Positions 10,240 to 20,109 of a DNA stretch of 64,000 nt are shown here, piece after piece. The stretch covers positions 62,001 through 126,000 of the forward strand of contig OZ025686.1 in assembly GCA_964019335.1 (NCBI GenBank). Reading direction: 5' to 3'. The position numbers and the translations under genes were made by a program. The notes beneath the pieces were generated by a model. The model saw nothing but the letters and a program-made list of their open reading frames with translations. It did not search any database and had not been told where the DNA came from. Source of the stretch: Diplonema japonicum (Eukaryota > Euglenozoa > Diplonemea > Diplonemida > Diplonemidae). The number at the start of each line of letters is the position of its first letter. Position 1 is the stretch's first letter.

Positions 10240-11214
10240 TTAAGATGCAACCGGGATGTTACCAAACATTGCGTCCATTGATTCCACCTTCGGCACCGGA
10301 GAAATGACGGGTTCGGGGGTTGCCACACGCGCAGATTCAGGTTCTGCAACAGGAGCAGGTTCAGGGTCTACCACGGGCACAGGTTGCGTAACGGGTGCAG
10401 ATTCTGCATCAGGTGCAACTGGTTCAGGTTCTACAGGTACCGACTGTGTCAAGGGTGCCGTTTCTTGAGAGGCAGCGGGGGGCTGGACCGGATCCATAGA
10501 TACAGTCGTTGTCTCTGATGCAGAAACGGGGACAGGAGTTGATGCTTCTGCTGGGGCCTCTGTAGGTGCAGGTGCTGCCTCAGCCGCATGGGATCTTGGG
10601 GTATGCGGAGAAGCAGGAACAGGGTAGCTGGTACAGCTTGCAGGCGAAGACATGGTTGGCGATGCAGTTTGAATCTGCTCTAACAGTGCTTGCTGCTGCG
10701 CTACATCTACTTTAGAGATGTCGAAGTTGGAAGGCTGTGTGCGAGCTGTTGCCGCGCTGTGGTTCTGATGAACAGCAGCCACCTGGTGCTGTGGATGGAC
10801 GCCAACTTTCGCAGTGCCGCATGCCACACATCTTGGAGCAGCGCCGTTGTTCAAAAGCGTGCATCTGTCACATGCCCACTGCGGGCCTGCATCGCTTCTC
10901 TTGTACCTGTTACCCACATCAACACCTGCGGTGCCAAATTTATACATCCACTTGTCGAAGAGCTCCTGCGTTCTAATCTCTAACTTGATCGGCTGTCTCT
11001 TGAGCTGACTCCCGACCAAGCTGAAGGCAGTGCTACCCTCGTTCTCGAATAACACCTTCGCCCCTCTGAGGTCTATGTCACCTTTGAACACTTCATCCTT
11101 ATAATAGACGAGCATGTGCCCGTACAGTTTGAAGTACCTCTCTTTCCATCCTGGCGTGGCGCCCTTTTTCTTCATTAGCCCTTGGAAGTCAGGTGGTCGT
11201 GCGCCCATGTTCAT
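10240..11214 (-). CDS. PH domain + RanBP2-type zinc finger protein
   Basis: 324 residues. Residues about 10-95 form a pleckstrin-homology domain (GLMKKKG...GWKERYFKL start, final helix with FDKWMYKFG), expected to bind phosphoinositides or proteins at membranes. Residues about 112-136 match the RanBP2/NZF zinc finger (WACDRCTLLN...PRCVACG), which typically binds ubiquitin or RNA. The C-terminal half is low-complexity Pro/Glu/Ala/Val repeats (PVPVxPEPxPV type). A CACACAG site lies about 14 nt upstream of the ATG. The PH plus NZF pairing suggests a ubiquitin-responsive membrane adaptor, by inference only. Confidence 0.8.
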   Translation of the reverse strand: MNMGARPPDFQGLMKKKGATPGWKERYFKLYGHMLVYYKDEVFKGDIDLRGAKVLFENEGSTAFSLVGSQLKRQPIKLEIRTQELFDKWMYKFGTAGVDVGNRYKRSDAGPQWACDRCTLLNNGAAPRCVACGTAKVGVHPQHQVAAVHQNHSAATARTQPSNFDISKVDVAQQQALLEQIQTASPTMSSPASCTSYPVPASPHTPRSHAAEAAPAPTEAPAEASTPVPVSASETTTVSMDPVQPPAASQETAPLTQSVPVEPEPVAPDAESAPVTQPVPVVDPEPAPVAEPESARVATPEPVISPVPKVESMDAMFGNIPVAS

Positions 11215-11393
11215 TATTGGCTAGTCTGTGTGGTTTCTTTTGTATAAGAACAGAGGTAAAATAAAATAAATAAAAAAGAATACGAATAAACACATAAAAT
11301 AACAGACAGTACACGGCAAGCGAGGGCTCGCGTGGCGTGTGTAAGGGGGGGGGGGGGGGAACAGAACAGATTTCTTTTTCTTTTTGTGTTGTG

Positions 11394-12173
11394 CTACTTG
11401 AGCTGCAGCGCCATTCTCTTTTGGTACCCCGCCGCACCTTCGAGAATATCCTCCCACGGTTCCGGGAAGGCACGGTTGCGAAGAATTTCGTTGTAAGTAG
11501 TGGTAGAGTCGGTCCTGGGGATATCCAGGGATGCGGAAGGATTTGGGCGAAGAAAGAATGCAACAGAAATACGCGGTTTTGACGATATGACCTTGTGGCT
11601 GGCGGGGGGTTCGGAAACACCGTTAGAAAGACAATAGAGAAACCTACCTGAGAAGGCGGTAATCACACGGGGGGGGTTGGGCTCCCAAGCTTGGGTCTGG
11701 CTGTTCCACAAGAGAAGCCCTGAGCAAGAGTCACAGATTAGTGTAACTAGCGTCGTGTCGGTGTGAGCACCGCACGTGGACCCTTGAGCTGTGTATTTGT
11801 TGATACGGAGGGAAGAGGCCTCGTATCCGTACTTCGAAAGTTCTGAACCCCCCTTCACGCTGCATAGCACCTCAATTGCTTTGTTAGCAAGGGTGACGTA
11901 CGCTCTCCGCATCTGTGCATCGCCCTCATTCCTGGCGAACACAACCACCTCTCTGCCGGGTCCTTCGTGGTTTTCGTACCCCGGTTGCTTTTCCTTTGCA
12001 TTCAGTTTCTGCGCGAAGAACGCCAGTCCCCAACCCATCACATACTCGAACGTATCAAGCAAGTCATCTCCCACTACAACATTCGGTGTTTCCCCTCCAA
12101 ACCACGCAACGTGCTTTGTGCTAGTAATAGTCACCGGGCACACAGCGGTCGACCTGCTTACACATGCCCCCAT
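11394..12173 (-). CDS. 2-oxoglutarate/Fe(II) oxygenase-superfamily protein, probably N-acylated
   Basis: 259 residues of the isopenicillin-N-synthase-like double-stranded beta-helix fold. The iron triad is visible as H137-x-D139 (GAHTDTT) and H193 (PPASHKV), with R201 and S203 (PRISVAFF) as the 2-oxoglutarate-binding pair. This fold hydroxylates or otherwise oxidises small molecules or proteins; the substrate cannot be inferred. The N-terminus MGACVSRS has Gly2, Cys4 and Ser6, a classical myristoylation plus palmitoylation signal that would put the enzyme on a membrane, which is unusual for the family. The start is well placed: CTCCTACAG ends one base before the ATG. Confidence 0.8.
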   Translation of the reverse strand: MGACVSRSTAVCPVTITSTKHVAWFGGETPNVVVGDDLLDTFEYVMGWGLAFFAQKLNAKEKQPGYENHEGPGREVVVFARNEGDAQMRRAYVTLANKAIEVLCSVKGGSELSKYGYEASSLRINKYTAQGSTCGAHTDTTLVTLICDSCSGLLLWNSQTQAWEPNPPRVITAFSGRFLYCLSNGVSEPPASHKVISSKPRISVAFFLRPNPSASLDIPRTDSTTTYNEILRNRAFPEPWEDILEGAAGYQKRMALQLK

Positions 12174-12302
12174 CCTGTAGGAGATGGACTACCTGCTCCA
12201 CTGTGGCAAGAAACGAAAAGTAGCTTACCTATGATGCTCCCTCCTGTGCTCGTTCCCTGCTATGCAGCGGGAAGAAAAAAAAAGACACCTTTGGAAAAAG
12301 GC

Positions 12303-13469
12303 TTAGGGCTTCAATAGGATATATCTTTTAAAGGAGTTACCTTTATATTGAGGGCACAGGGGTATCCTTCCTGAAAGCTGCTGGCTGATTATGCTCTGTA
12401 TCTGCACCTCCAGGGAGTGCGACTTTGTAAGCAGCGTGGGGTTGGCTATCAGTGGCGAGGGCTTCCCAACGTTCACAAGGAGGTCGGATGCTATGTCTAG
12501 CAGCTCATGCCGTCGGTTTGCGATGTCCAGGACGCTGTCCCTCTTCTGCTCCTGTCGCATGGAGCACCAGTCGAGCATCAGCAATCGCACATCAACATCT
12601 TTTCCTTCTTTCTCAAGCTTTTCTATAGACTGCGCCACCACCTTTCTATGGACAGGTGAAGACACATTCATTGGCTGCAAAGGCTTCGGTTCACGAGGCA
12701 CGGACGGCAGCAGCGGAGTGGGGGAAGATGCTGGGAAAGCACACTGCGCTATCTCTTGGGGGGCAAGGTCAGGGCTCAAAGGAATAGAATCAGGTTCTGA
12801 TGTTGCCACGACGCTTTCAGACTGATTCAAATCCATATCTGTATCAATCGTGTCTTCTTCTTGATCTGTTTCCTCACCAGCCGAGTCGTTGGTTTGAAGT
12901 GAAATGCCTGCGCTGGGCAGTCTGAGGACCACTCCAGACGGGAGAGTTTTGCTAGAAGCGTTCTGCAGCATTTCACTGATACGGGCAGAGACACTTAAGT
13001 TGCTGTCTGCGAGCAGTCGTTTCTTGTACGTAGGCCATGTGATGTGGCGCTTCGCAGTGTGCATTCTTTTCACGCGTACATTTGTGACAGGCGTCGCCAG
13101 GCGTCTTAGGTACGGGCTTGTGTCTGTTCCATCATCGGATTGCAAGGAGTACGTGAGAGGCTTGCTGTATGCATCATTCACAATGACTCTCACAGCAACA
13201 GCCCCCGCCAGGCACACTGACACACCGCCGAACCTTTTCTCCCAAAGCTTGGTTTGCGGTGTTTTGTAATTCAGGCTTTTGTTTTTCACCTTCTTCCGTG
13301 GCTTCTTTGTCACCTGGCTCGCTATTGATTGACGCCGTGATCCGGATGATTTTCTGCTTTTCTTCTGCGCGTTGTCGTCATCGGCCCAGTCCTTGAAGGG
13401 CACCTGCTTCAGTGCCGCCAAGCGGATCAATGCCTTCAACCCATCAATCGGTATCTTGCGTTCAGGCAT
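12303..13469 (-). CDS. unknown protein with basic N-terminus
   Basis: 388 residues in one frame, not recognised. The first 75 residues are strongly basic (KKPRKKVKNKSLNYK region), followed by a mixed region, an acidic Asp/Glu segment near 205-220, a Pro/Ser linker and a helical C-terminal third. A nuclear location is plausible from the basic cluster. The last 13 residues follow a GTAACT that could be a splice donor, so the C-terminus is uncertain. Confidence 0.6.
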   Translation of the reverse strand: MPERKIPIDGLKALIRLAALKQVPFKDWADDDNAQKKSRKSSGSRRQSIASQVTKKPRKKVKNKSLNYKTPQTKLWEKRFGGVSVCLAGAVAVRVIVNDAYSKPLTYSLQSDDGTDTSPYLRRLATPVTNVRVKRMHTAKRHITWPTYKKRLLADSNLSVSARISEMLQNASSKTLPSGVVLRLPSAGISLQTNDSAGEETDQEEDTIDTDMDLNQSESVVATSEPDSIPLSPDLAPQEIAQCAFPASSPTPLLPSVPREPKPLQPMNVSSPVHRKVVAQSIEKLEKEGKDVDVRLLMLDWCSMRQEQKRDSVLDIANRRHELLDIASDLLVNVGKPSPLIANPTLLTKSHSLEVQIQSIISQQLSGRIPLCPQYKGNSFKRYILLKP

Positions 13470-13535
13470 TAAATATACTCACGCACCATTGTTAATAAAA
13501 AATTCTGTAGGTATTGCATACTGTGATACGTGTGC

Positions 13536-14189
13536 TTAGAACACTAGAACATGACAACATCGTGACAACATGCACGGACGGACTCGGTGTTCCGATGGAC
13601 AGCACACCGAGCCACCCATGAAAAACAGACTTTTTTTTGCTGAATTTTCTTTTTTCTGGGCCACCTGGCTGGCGTCCTCCCGACCGAGGTAAGCGGAACC
13701 ATGCTGAGCAATCTTCTCAAGAAGGATGTCGATGGCCAGTTGGACTCCCCGGCGTCTGCGTGTGCAGAGCTGAGTCCCTTCTCCGACAGTGTGGCAAGTA
13801 TATGCTTCTCTTTTGGGACATTGTTCCATCCTTGTGGAGTGGTGTGTCACAAGGCGTAGGAAATAGGAGTAAGAAGAAGAGGAAAGAGGGCTGGCAGGGT
13901 CTCGAAGGAAAAAGAGAGAAAATAGAAAAGGTGGGTGGGAAGGGGCGGAAGGGGTGTGTGGAAGAATGAGAGGCGGGGGGGGGGGGGGGGGGGGGGGACG
14001 GTCTTTTCCTTGGCGAGTTCTCCCCATTACCTCCGTCACTAACAGAGAAACGGGACACCCTTGCAAAGAAAAAAAAAACGAACACCGGCAGGATGGAGGG
14101 GGGAAAGTAGAGTTGGAGTCGGGTGGAGCAGAAATGAGAGAGAAAGTTGTTCCTTTCTTCTTCTTCACTTCGATGATCGATTTCTTCAT
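13536..14189 (-). CDS. possible small gene with unresolved introns
   Basis: One frame of 217 codons stays open but mixes coding-like and homopolymer-translated stretches. The two coding-like parts are the N-terminal 33 residues (MKKSIIEVKKKKG start) and the C-terminal 97 residues from the ATG at 13829, which include GVQLAIDILLEKIAQHGSAY. A pyrimidine-rich tract ending CAAG near 14060 could be an acceptor. On the plus strand an ATG at 13701 opens a 53-codon frame (MLSNLLKKDVDGQLD...) that also looks coding-like. I cannot decide between strands from sequence alone. Confidence 0.3.
   Translation of the reverse strand: MKKSIIEVKKKKGTTFSLISAPPDSNSTFPPPSCRCSFFFSLQGCPVSLLVTEVMGRTRQGKDRPPPPPPPPPLILPHTPSAPSHPPFLFSLFFLRDPASPLSSSSYSYFLRLVTHHSTRMEQCPKREAYTCHTVGEGTQLCTRRRRGVQLAIDILLEKIAQHGSAYLGREDASQVAQKKENSAKKSLFFMGGSVCCPSEHRVRPCMLSRCCHVLVF
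13975..13997. repeat. poly-G tract (G23 on plus strand)
   Basis: A run of 23 G within the uncertain small gene region. Confidence 0.9.
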
Positions 14190-15282
14190 TTCTTCGTTTC
14201 CATTTTCAGTCTGCTAACTTAGCCCCAAGTTTTCGAAAGGCTCAAAAGTCCGTCCTTAGTTTTTTTTTTTTTAATGGGGGGATGCGCTCCAAGCCACCCC
14301 ACTCCCCTTGTTTCATTAATGCTCGAGGCCGTGCACTTGTATCGTTCCTTTATGATAGACAACTTGATTTAAATTTTTTTTAAATTAATTTCCGAAACAG
14401 GGTTCAGATCTGAGCATTTTGAAAAACCAAGGGGGGGTCTATATTACATTCAGCATTTAAGAAACTAAGGAAACCCTTAAGCACGAAAAAAAAAAAAAAA
14501 AAAAAAAATAGGGGTTTCCAGTTGGAGTTTTTCTTCTGATGACTTAAACTTAAGGGTCAAAAGTTAGCAAGTTAGTTTTCCTATTTTTTTTTTCTTTCTC
14601 AGAAAAATTTCCCTCCAGCTGTATAATTCCATCTCTCTTTTATTTTTTTTTTTTCTTCTTTCATTTGTCCTCTTTTCCTTTTTATCAGAATTTCCTGCCT
14701 CTTTTTTTTTGTTGTTGTTGTTGTTTTCCTAGTAACTAGTATCTTACAAGAGAAAAAAAAAAAGAAAACCAACCAGCTGTGAGGGCATTGGGGGGGAAAG
14801 GGGAAAGGTGGGGCAAAATAAAGACTTAGATCTAAAAGGGAAAAAAAAAAAGTCCCTGCCGGAGTGGGAAAAAGAAAAAAAGAGTTGAGAGCAAAAAAAA
14901 AAAAAAGAAAAAAAAAAGAAAAATTTATTTTTTGGGTTTCTTTCGAATTTAAAGAGAGAAAAAAATCTCGGAAAGTAGTTGAGAAGATAGATTGGTATAA
15001 AAAAAAAAAAAAGAACAGGGTGGGGTGGAAAAGAGATACTTTTAAAAACATCTTCTCTTCCCATAATAAAGTTTTTTTCCCCCTTTTTTTTTCTTGCTTT
15101 CATTCTTCCCTTTTTTTCTTTTCCTCTTCAGGAATACTTCTTCTTTTTTTTTACCCTGCGATTTTTCCTGCAGAGAAATAAGCGTGCGTGTGTGCCTTGT
15201 GGGTAGTAAGAAAGGAAAAAAAAAAAGAAAAAAAAACTTTTCTGAAAAAAAAAAGGGGATGGAAAGGGGAAACACTTGAAAG

Positions 15283-15320
<38 letters not shown>

Positions 15321-16023
15321 ACATTCCTTTTTATTTTTTGCGCGCCCACTTTTTCTTTTTTTTTTTTCCCTCCTGTTCCTCTCTTGCATATTTGCTTTTG
15401 TTTCTCATTTTACTTTTCTTTTTTTTTTTTTCCCTGGGGAAAAAAAAAAAAAAAAAAAAAATCATTAAAGAAAGTGCAACGGAGAAGTAGGGGAGGGGGG
15501 GCAGAGGACAATGGTTACAATTTGAGAAAATCTTTGTCAAAAAAAAAGAAATACACATCCATAGGGAACAGAAAAAAACCGGTGGAAAGAATGAATATAG
15601 AAATAAATAAAAAGGGGTGGGGTGGGGGGGGGGTGATACATAATGGTTTTATTGTTGATTTTTCTTTTTCTTTCTTTTTCGTCGCACTGTGCCTTTCTTT
15701 TCTTTAAAGAATCCCTCTTATACTCTTTTCTTTTTCCCGTTGCCTACCCCGAGTCACAACCCCCCCCCCTGTTGAAAAGAGGAAAAATCATGAAATGACG
15801 GGATCCGGTTTGAAATTTTGGATTTCTTTTTCTTAGGCACCAAAAAAAAAAAATCTTTAAAAAAAAAAAGGAAAGGGGTGAAGAGATTGGCGTACATTTT
15901 CTTTTTTTCGTTTTGTTTTTTGTAACGTTTCTAAACGTTTCTGCTTCTTTTTCTTTTCTTCTTCCTATAAAAATATTTTGAACAAAAAGGCACTTGGCGT
16001 GCACTGTAGAGATGTCATGGAAC
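14190..16023. other. homopolymer-rich intergenic DNA
   Basis: Dominated by A, T and mixed purine or pyrimidine runs, including an A-tract of about 35-40 near 15280-15320. All open frames here are poly-Lys or poly-Phe translations of the runs. I see no gene. Confidence 0.6.
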
Positions 16024-16346
16024 TCACCCTTCAAGGTTCATGGACTGCATGATCATAGAGGACCCAGGGGGCGAGTTTGCTGCCTGTGTTTTTTTTCTTT
16101 TTTTTTTTCTTTTTTTTTTTTTTTTCTTTTCTTTTTTTTGGTTTGAATAACAGTGGACCACCCGTGCGAAGACTTTTTGTAAATGGGTAAAAAACGAAGG
16201 ACGGCCAGGCTGGAGCCCCCTGGCACCTCGAAAAGGGGGAGGTGCCAAACGGGATGCGGACAGGTCCGTCCCCCCTCTAGCTCCCGGCGGAGCTCCTCGC
16301 CCAAGAAGGGCTTTTTTTTTTGTCGTGAAGTGCGAATAAAATTCAT
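16024..16346 (-). CDS. possible small multi-exon gene, exons only partly resolved
   Basis: Minus-strand frame from the ATG at 16346 gives a coding-like stretch (MNFIRTSRQKK..., then KPFLGEELRRELEGG, LRFLPIYKKSSHGWST). It runs into an A-rich segment (about 16085-16145) ending CACAG, which closely resembles the A-rich introns of the SHMT gene. The following 50 bases read AANSPPGSSMIMQSMNLEG and end at a GTGAGT donor-like site near 16028. The donor of the A-rich intron and any downstream exon could not be fixed. A 9-bp inverted repeat (TGGCACCTC/GAGGTGCCA, 16221-16247) lies inside. The product is unknown. Confidence 0.3.
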
Positions 16347-16550
16347 TTAAAGAAAAGGACGGCTGACCCTAAATAATTCCTAACGGCAAGGGACAGGGCT
16401 GCAGGTCAGTGAGAAGAATGAGCAGGTGCAGAATGTCCCCTCCTGGAGAGGATCCAAGAAGAGTGGATTTTCCCGGGCAGAGCACCACGTGCTCAGCACA
16501 ATAGGCGAAAAAATCGACTGAAAAAAAGCACAAGGACAAAGGGGTTGGGT

Positions 16551-17936
16551 TTATCTTTCTTTTTGTTCCCCCCAGCGATGTCTGCTCCATACCACATTAG
16601 CCTGTTCCTTCATGTGTGAGAGGGTCTTCACGATGGAGTCGTAGAAGGAGAGCCTGTGGTAGGTGAGTCCATGCTTCTCACAGAGGGGGATGAGGTACTT
16701 GTCCCTGATGTGCCTGGTGTTGTGGCGGGGGAGACGGGGCCAAAGGTGGTGAACAACCTGGAACTGCAGGCCACCGTGGAACCAGTCCATCCACGGGTAG
16801 CAGTCCACGTCGAGAGAGGTGGCAAGCTGGTGGCGCACAAAATCGTCGTCCTCCGACCTGTGGATGGTCCCCTCCTTGCTGAGGAAGGCTTCCATCGAGA
16901 AGTGCGACAGAGTGATCTGCAAGTGCAGCACGCCACACACACCGTGCGACAGGAACCACCAGTACCACGCCATCCCACTGTCGTCGATCCTCATCACCAG
17001 CTCAGCCACCCACCACGCGTAGCACAGCAGGACCGAGGCCTCTACCCACCTGTTCCTCACCTCCTTCCCGCTCAACACGAACAACCAGCTCTGCAGGTAC
17101 AAGTTGTGCCTCGCCAATGCCATGATCGGCAGGTATGTAATGTGCTGGTAGCTCACGATCTTCTGCCCCACCTTGTCGTACACGAACCGTGTCTTGTGAT
17201 AGAAGCTGTAGACGGACTGCATCATCTTCGAGTCCACCATGAAGACGGGGAGGTACTGGATGTCCGGGTCCCCGTTGATGGAGTTGGTGACGATGTGGTG
17301 GCAGTTGTGGTTCCTCTTCCACCACTGTCCGGAGACACCGAAGGCGGCGATCACGATGAGGGAAGCGTAGTAGTCGAGGCCCTTCCTGTCGTGGAAGACA
17401 GCGTTGTGGCCTGCGTCGTGGCCCACGAAGGCCCACTGCTGCCAGAAGAGCCCCAGGGCAACACCAGAGATGGTCATAGTGAAGTAGGTCTGTTCCCACA
17501 TGGTGAAGGGGAGCAGAACAACAGCGAACAGCGCAGAGAACCAGACCATGAGCTTCGCGTAGTACATGACATCTGTCCTGTACAGACCCTCAGCCTCGAA
17601 GTGTGAGTCCAAGTCATGGAAGTCCTTTATCACTGCAGACGGTTCTTTTGCGTCCTTTACCTCACCCAAGTAGTACTTCTGCAAGAGGGGGAGCACCTGC
17701 TCGGGGTCGTGGTTCACTGAAAACGCGTCCGTCGAATCTGTCCCCGCACACTGCTCGAGGATCGAGTAGCCCCCAGGGTGGCTGTCGAATCCACTCACGT
17801 CGTACGCCTTCCCGCCCAGTATGATCCAGTTGTCCAAGCACTTGTTGTGCTTCCTGACTTCCGCAATTGTGTACTCCTTTTCCACACCCGCACGGGCTTC
17901 CATGCGCCTGCGGAGACCTTCTCTTGTCGTCGTCAT
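16551..17936 (-). CDS. cytochrome b5-fusion front-end (acyl-lipid/sphingolipid type) desaturase
   Basis: 461 residues from the ATG at 17936; the upstream codons in the same frame have no ATG. An N-terminal cytochrome b5 domain carries the haem motif HPGG (His 53). The desaturase domain has the three di-iron histidine boxes: HDAGH (173-177), HNCHH (210-214), and QVVHH with Gln replacing the first His, the hallmark of front-end desaturases. Hydrophobic stretches between boxes fit an ER membrane protein. The GQWWKRNHNCHH...TNS...DPDIQYLP region resembles delta-8 sphingolipid and delta-6/8 fatty-acid desaturases; regiospecificity cannot be read from sequence. TTGCAG lies about 10 nt before the ATG. 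Confidence 0.9.
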   Translation of the reverse strand: MTTTREGLRRRMEARAGVEKEYTIAEVRKHNKCLDNWIILGGKAYDVSGFDSHPGGYSILEQCAGTDSTDAFSVNHDPEQVLPLLQKYYLGEVKDAKEPSAVIKDFHDLDSHFEAEGLYRTDVMYYAKLMVWFSALFAVVLLPFTMWEQTYFTMTISGVALGLFWQQWAFVGHDAGHNAVFHDRKGLDYYASLIVIAAFGVSGQWWKRNHNCHHIVTNSINGDPDIQYLPVFMVDSKMMQSVYSFYHKTRFVYDKVGQKIVSYQHITYLPIMALARHNLYLQSWLFVLSGKEVRNRWVEASVLLCYAWWVAELVMRIDDSGMAWYWWFLSHGVCGVLHLQITLSHFSMEAFLSKEGTIHRSEDDDFVRHQLATSLDVDCYPWMDWFHGGLQFQVVHHLWPRLPRHNTRHIRDKYLIPLCEKHGLTYHRLSFYDSIVKTLSHMKEQANVVWSRHRWGEQKER

Positions 17937-17991
17937 ATTGATATACTGCAATGTAGGTGACGGTTGTTAACAAATTTAAAAAAAAGGAAAC

Positions 17992-20109
17992 CTATACGGC
18001 CTGCTCGATGCACGCCTGTCGGTACCACTCCGAAGTGACACGGAGCTCCTCGTGCGTGCCCTTTGCCTCCACCTGTCCCTGCTTGTTCATGACAATGATC
18101 TGCGGGTAGTGCTTGATGAAGGAGAGCCTGTGTGCCACGTTCACGATCGTGACAGGGAGGGTGTTGAGCGTGTCCTTGAGGGAGGCTTCTGTGTTGGGAT
18201 CCAGGTGCGCTGAGATCTCGTCGAGGAGGAGGATGGAAGGAGACATGAGTACTGCGCGTGCCATGAGCACCAGTGAGCACTGCCCTGTGGACAGCTCCGT
18301 CATGCTCCTGTACCGCAGCGAGTACAGGCTCTCCGCACCCACTTGCTGCAGCGCTTTAAGCACGTCGTCGTTGTCAGCTTCTTTGTTGCCTACTTTTATG
18401 TTTTCTAAGATGGTTTCCATGCGCAGCACAGCATCGGAATGTGCTGCCACGGCTACCCCACGCCGCAGGCTCCTTACTATTACGCCTTTGATGTCGGCAC
18501 CGCCCACTGTGATGCTCCCCTCTGCAGGGTCATAAAACCTCTGCAGAAGCTTAACTAGCGTGGACTTCCCACACCCATTCGGCCCTACTACTGCTATGCG
18601 GCCTTTGCACGGCACGCTGAAGGACACGTCGTGCAGCACCTTCTCGTCATCATGGTAGCCGAAGGAGACCCCATGCAACGCCAGATCCCCTCTCCCAAGC
18701 ACGTCTTGTCTTTCATTATCTTCATTGTCGATGGTTGTGAGATCCGGTAGGTCGAGAAGGCACCGTAGGCGGAGAGCAGGGAGCCACGAAGCAGCAATAA
18801 ACCCCACTGTCCCCACTGCTCGAAGGTACGACTCTGCCATCGAAGAGAATGCTGAGAACAGCTGCACAGACGAGCTCCCGCAGCCTAGCATCATCGGCGC
18901 AAAGCTGCAAAGCTTGTACAACACCTGCTCCACAGCAGCCCCTCTGCGCAGGAGGAAGACGGCGACGGCGTCGTTGTTTGTCCTGTAGACACGCTTCTGC
19001 CTGAACTCACTCTTCAGTGCGTCCATCGCCTCGTCGACCTCCTTGCCTACTGAACGGTACGTCACGAAGTCGTCGCCCAGCACGTCCCACAACTGCTTCT
19101 TGCTACCGATGTCGTCCTCCTCGCATGCCACCAGCATGCTCCCTTCCACGTAATGCCGCAGGCTTCCGATCATCAGGTTGTACACAGCTGCCGCCAGCAA
19201 CGTGACAGCCGCTGCCTTCCCTGTCATGTTCAGGGCCTGCATACCACCAACTGTTCCTGCCAGTGTCTCGAGGAGCACCTGCACCTTCTCGACTGTCATC
19301 TGAAGGTGTCTGATGTCCCGCTCCGTCTTCTCTAACATAGAAAAAGGGTTCAGTTTGCTCAGCAGCCTGAAGTCCGCCCTTACAAGGTTTTCAATCACCT
19401 TGGTTTTAAGCTTTTCAGAGGATGCCTCCGCCGCTTTTCCTACGCATTCGTCTTTCGTGTACTCCAACAAGGAACAAGCAACGGTGAGGAGACAGGACCG
19501 GGTGATGGAGTGACAGTCGAGACGGCCATGGATGGCTTCGGTCAGAACGTGCCCCTCGTTGACAATCTGGAGGGATTTGACGGCAGAGTGGGCGAGGCTG
19601 GGGAGAAAGCCATAAAGATAGTGCGGGTAGTACGTGAGGAGGAGGGGGGGGAGGGTCAGGAGGCCCGACCACTTGCACGAGTTGACGAAAACAGAGTAAG
19701 AAGCTAAATCAGGCTTGGGGATGTACTTACGGTAAGAAGGGAGTTTTGCAGTATGCGACTCAACATCTTCCAAATCCATCAAAATGTACAGCTCCTTGCT
19801 GTCGATGCCTTGCGTGATGCACTGTACCCTTTCAAGGATAAGCTGACCCACAAAAGCCTCCACCTTAGCGAGGGTTGGCCCAGACACATCATACCCCTTT
19901 GCTCGGCGTAGGATATCCTCTGCCATCGACAGTCTGTGCATTCCTCCTTCTTCTCTGGCTTGTTCTAGCAGCTCGCCGATGTTGCCTTCCAATGCTTCTT
20001 TCCTTTCTTTGTTCAGCTGATCTCTCCCCTTCCTCCATCTCCAGCAGCACCCTGTCATCACCACAGCTGTCCCCATGGCCACCGCTACAGCTTTTCTCTC
20101 ATCATTCAT
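17992..20109 (-). CDS. ABC half-transporter (TMD-NBD)
   Basis: 705 residues: a divergent membrane region with several hydrophobic segments (about 150-170, 285-310, 405-440), then one nucleotide-binding domain. Visible motifs are Walker A (VVGPNGCGKST, about 510), signature LSTGQ, Walker B plus glutamate (SILLLDEISAHLD) and the H-loop His (VNVAHRLS). The Q-loop Gln appears replaced by His (VAVAAHSDAVL). TMD-then-NBD order fits the ABCB or ABCD half-transporter classes, which dimerise. The substrate and membrane are unknown. The stop lies 55 bp upstream of the desaturase ATG. Confidence 0.85.
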   Translation of the reverse strand: MNDERKAVAVAMGTAVVMTGCCWRWRKGRDQLNKERKEALEGNIGELLEQAREEGGMHRLSMAEDILRRAKGYDVSGPTLAKVEAFVGQLILERVQCITQGIDSKELYILMDLEDVESHTAKLPSYRKYIPKPDLASYSVFVNSCKWSGLLTLPPLLLTYYPHYLYGFLPSLAHSAVKSLQIVNEGHVLTEAIHGRLDCHSITRSCLLTVACSLLEYTKDECVGKAAEASSEKLKTKVIENLVRADFRLLSKLNPFSMLEKTERDIRHLQMTVEKVQVLLETLAGTVGGMQALNMTGKAAAVTLLAAAVYNLMIGSLRHYVEGSMLVACEEDDIGSKKQLWDVLGDDFVTYRSVGKEVDEAMDALKSEFRQKRVYRTNNDAVAVFLLRRGAAVEQVLYKLCSFAPMMLGCGSSSVQLFSAFSSMAESYLRAVGTVGFIAASWLPALRLRCLLDLPDLTTIDNEDNERQDVLGRGDLALHGVSFGYHDDEKVLHDVSFSVPCKGRIAVVGPNGCGKSTLVKLLQRFYDPAEGSITVGGADIKGVIVRSLRRGVAVAAHSDAVLRMETILENIKVGNKEADNDDVLKALQQVGAESLYSLRYRSMTELSTGQCSLVLMARAVLMSPSILLLDEISAHLDPNTEASLKDTLNTLPVTIVNVAHRLSFIKHYPQIIVMNKQGQVEAKGTHEELRVTSEWYRQACIEQAV

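Noticed and set aside
14213-14575. Possible third inverted-repeat element (CTAACTT at both ends)
   Set aside because: Only about seven matching bases in AT-rich DNA.
14599-15707. Many overlapping Lys- or Phe-rich frames on both strands
   Set aside because: Translations of poly-A and poly-T runs, with no normal composition.
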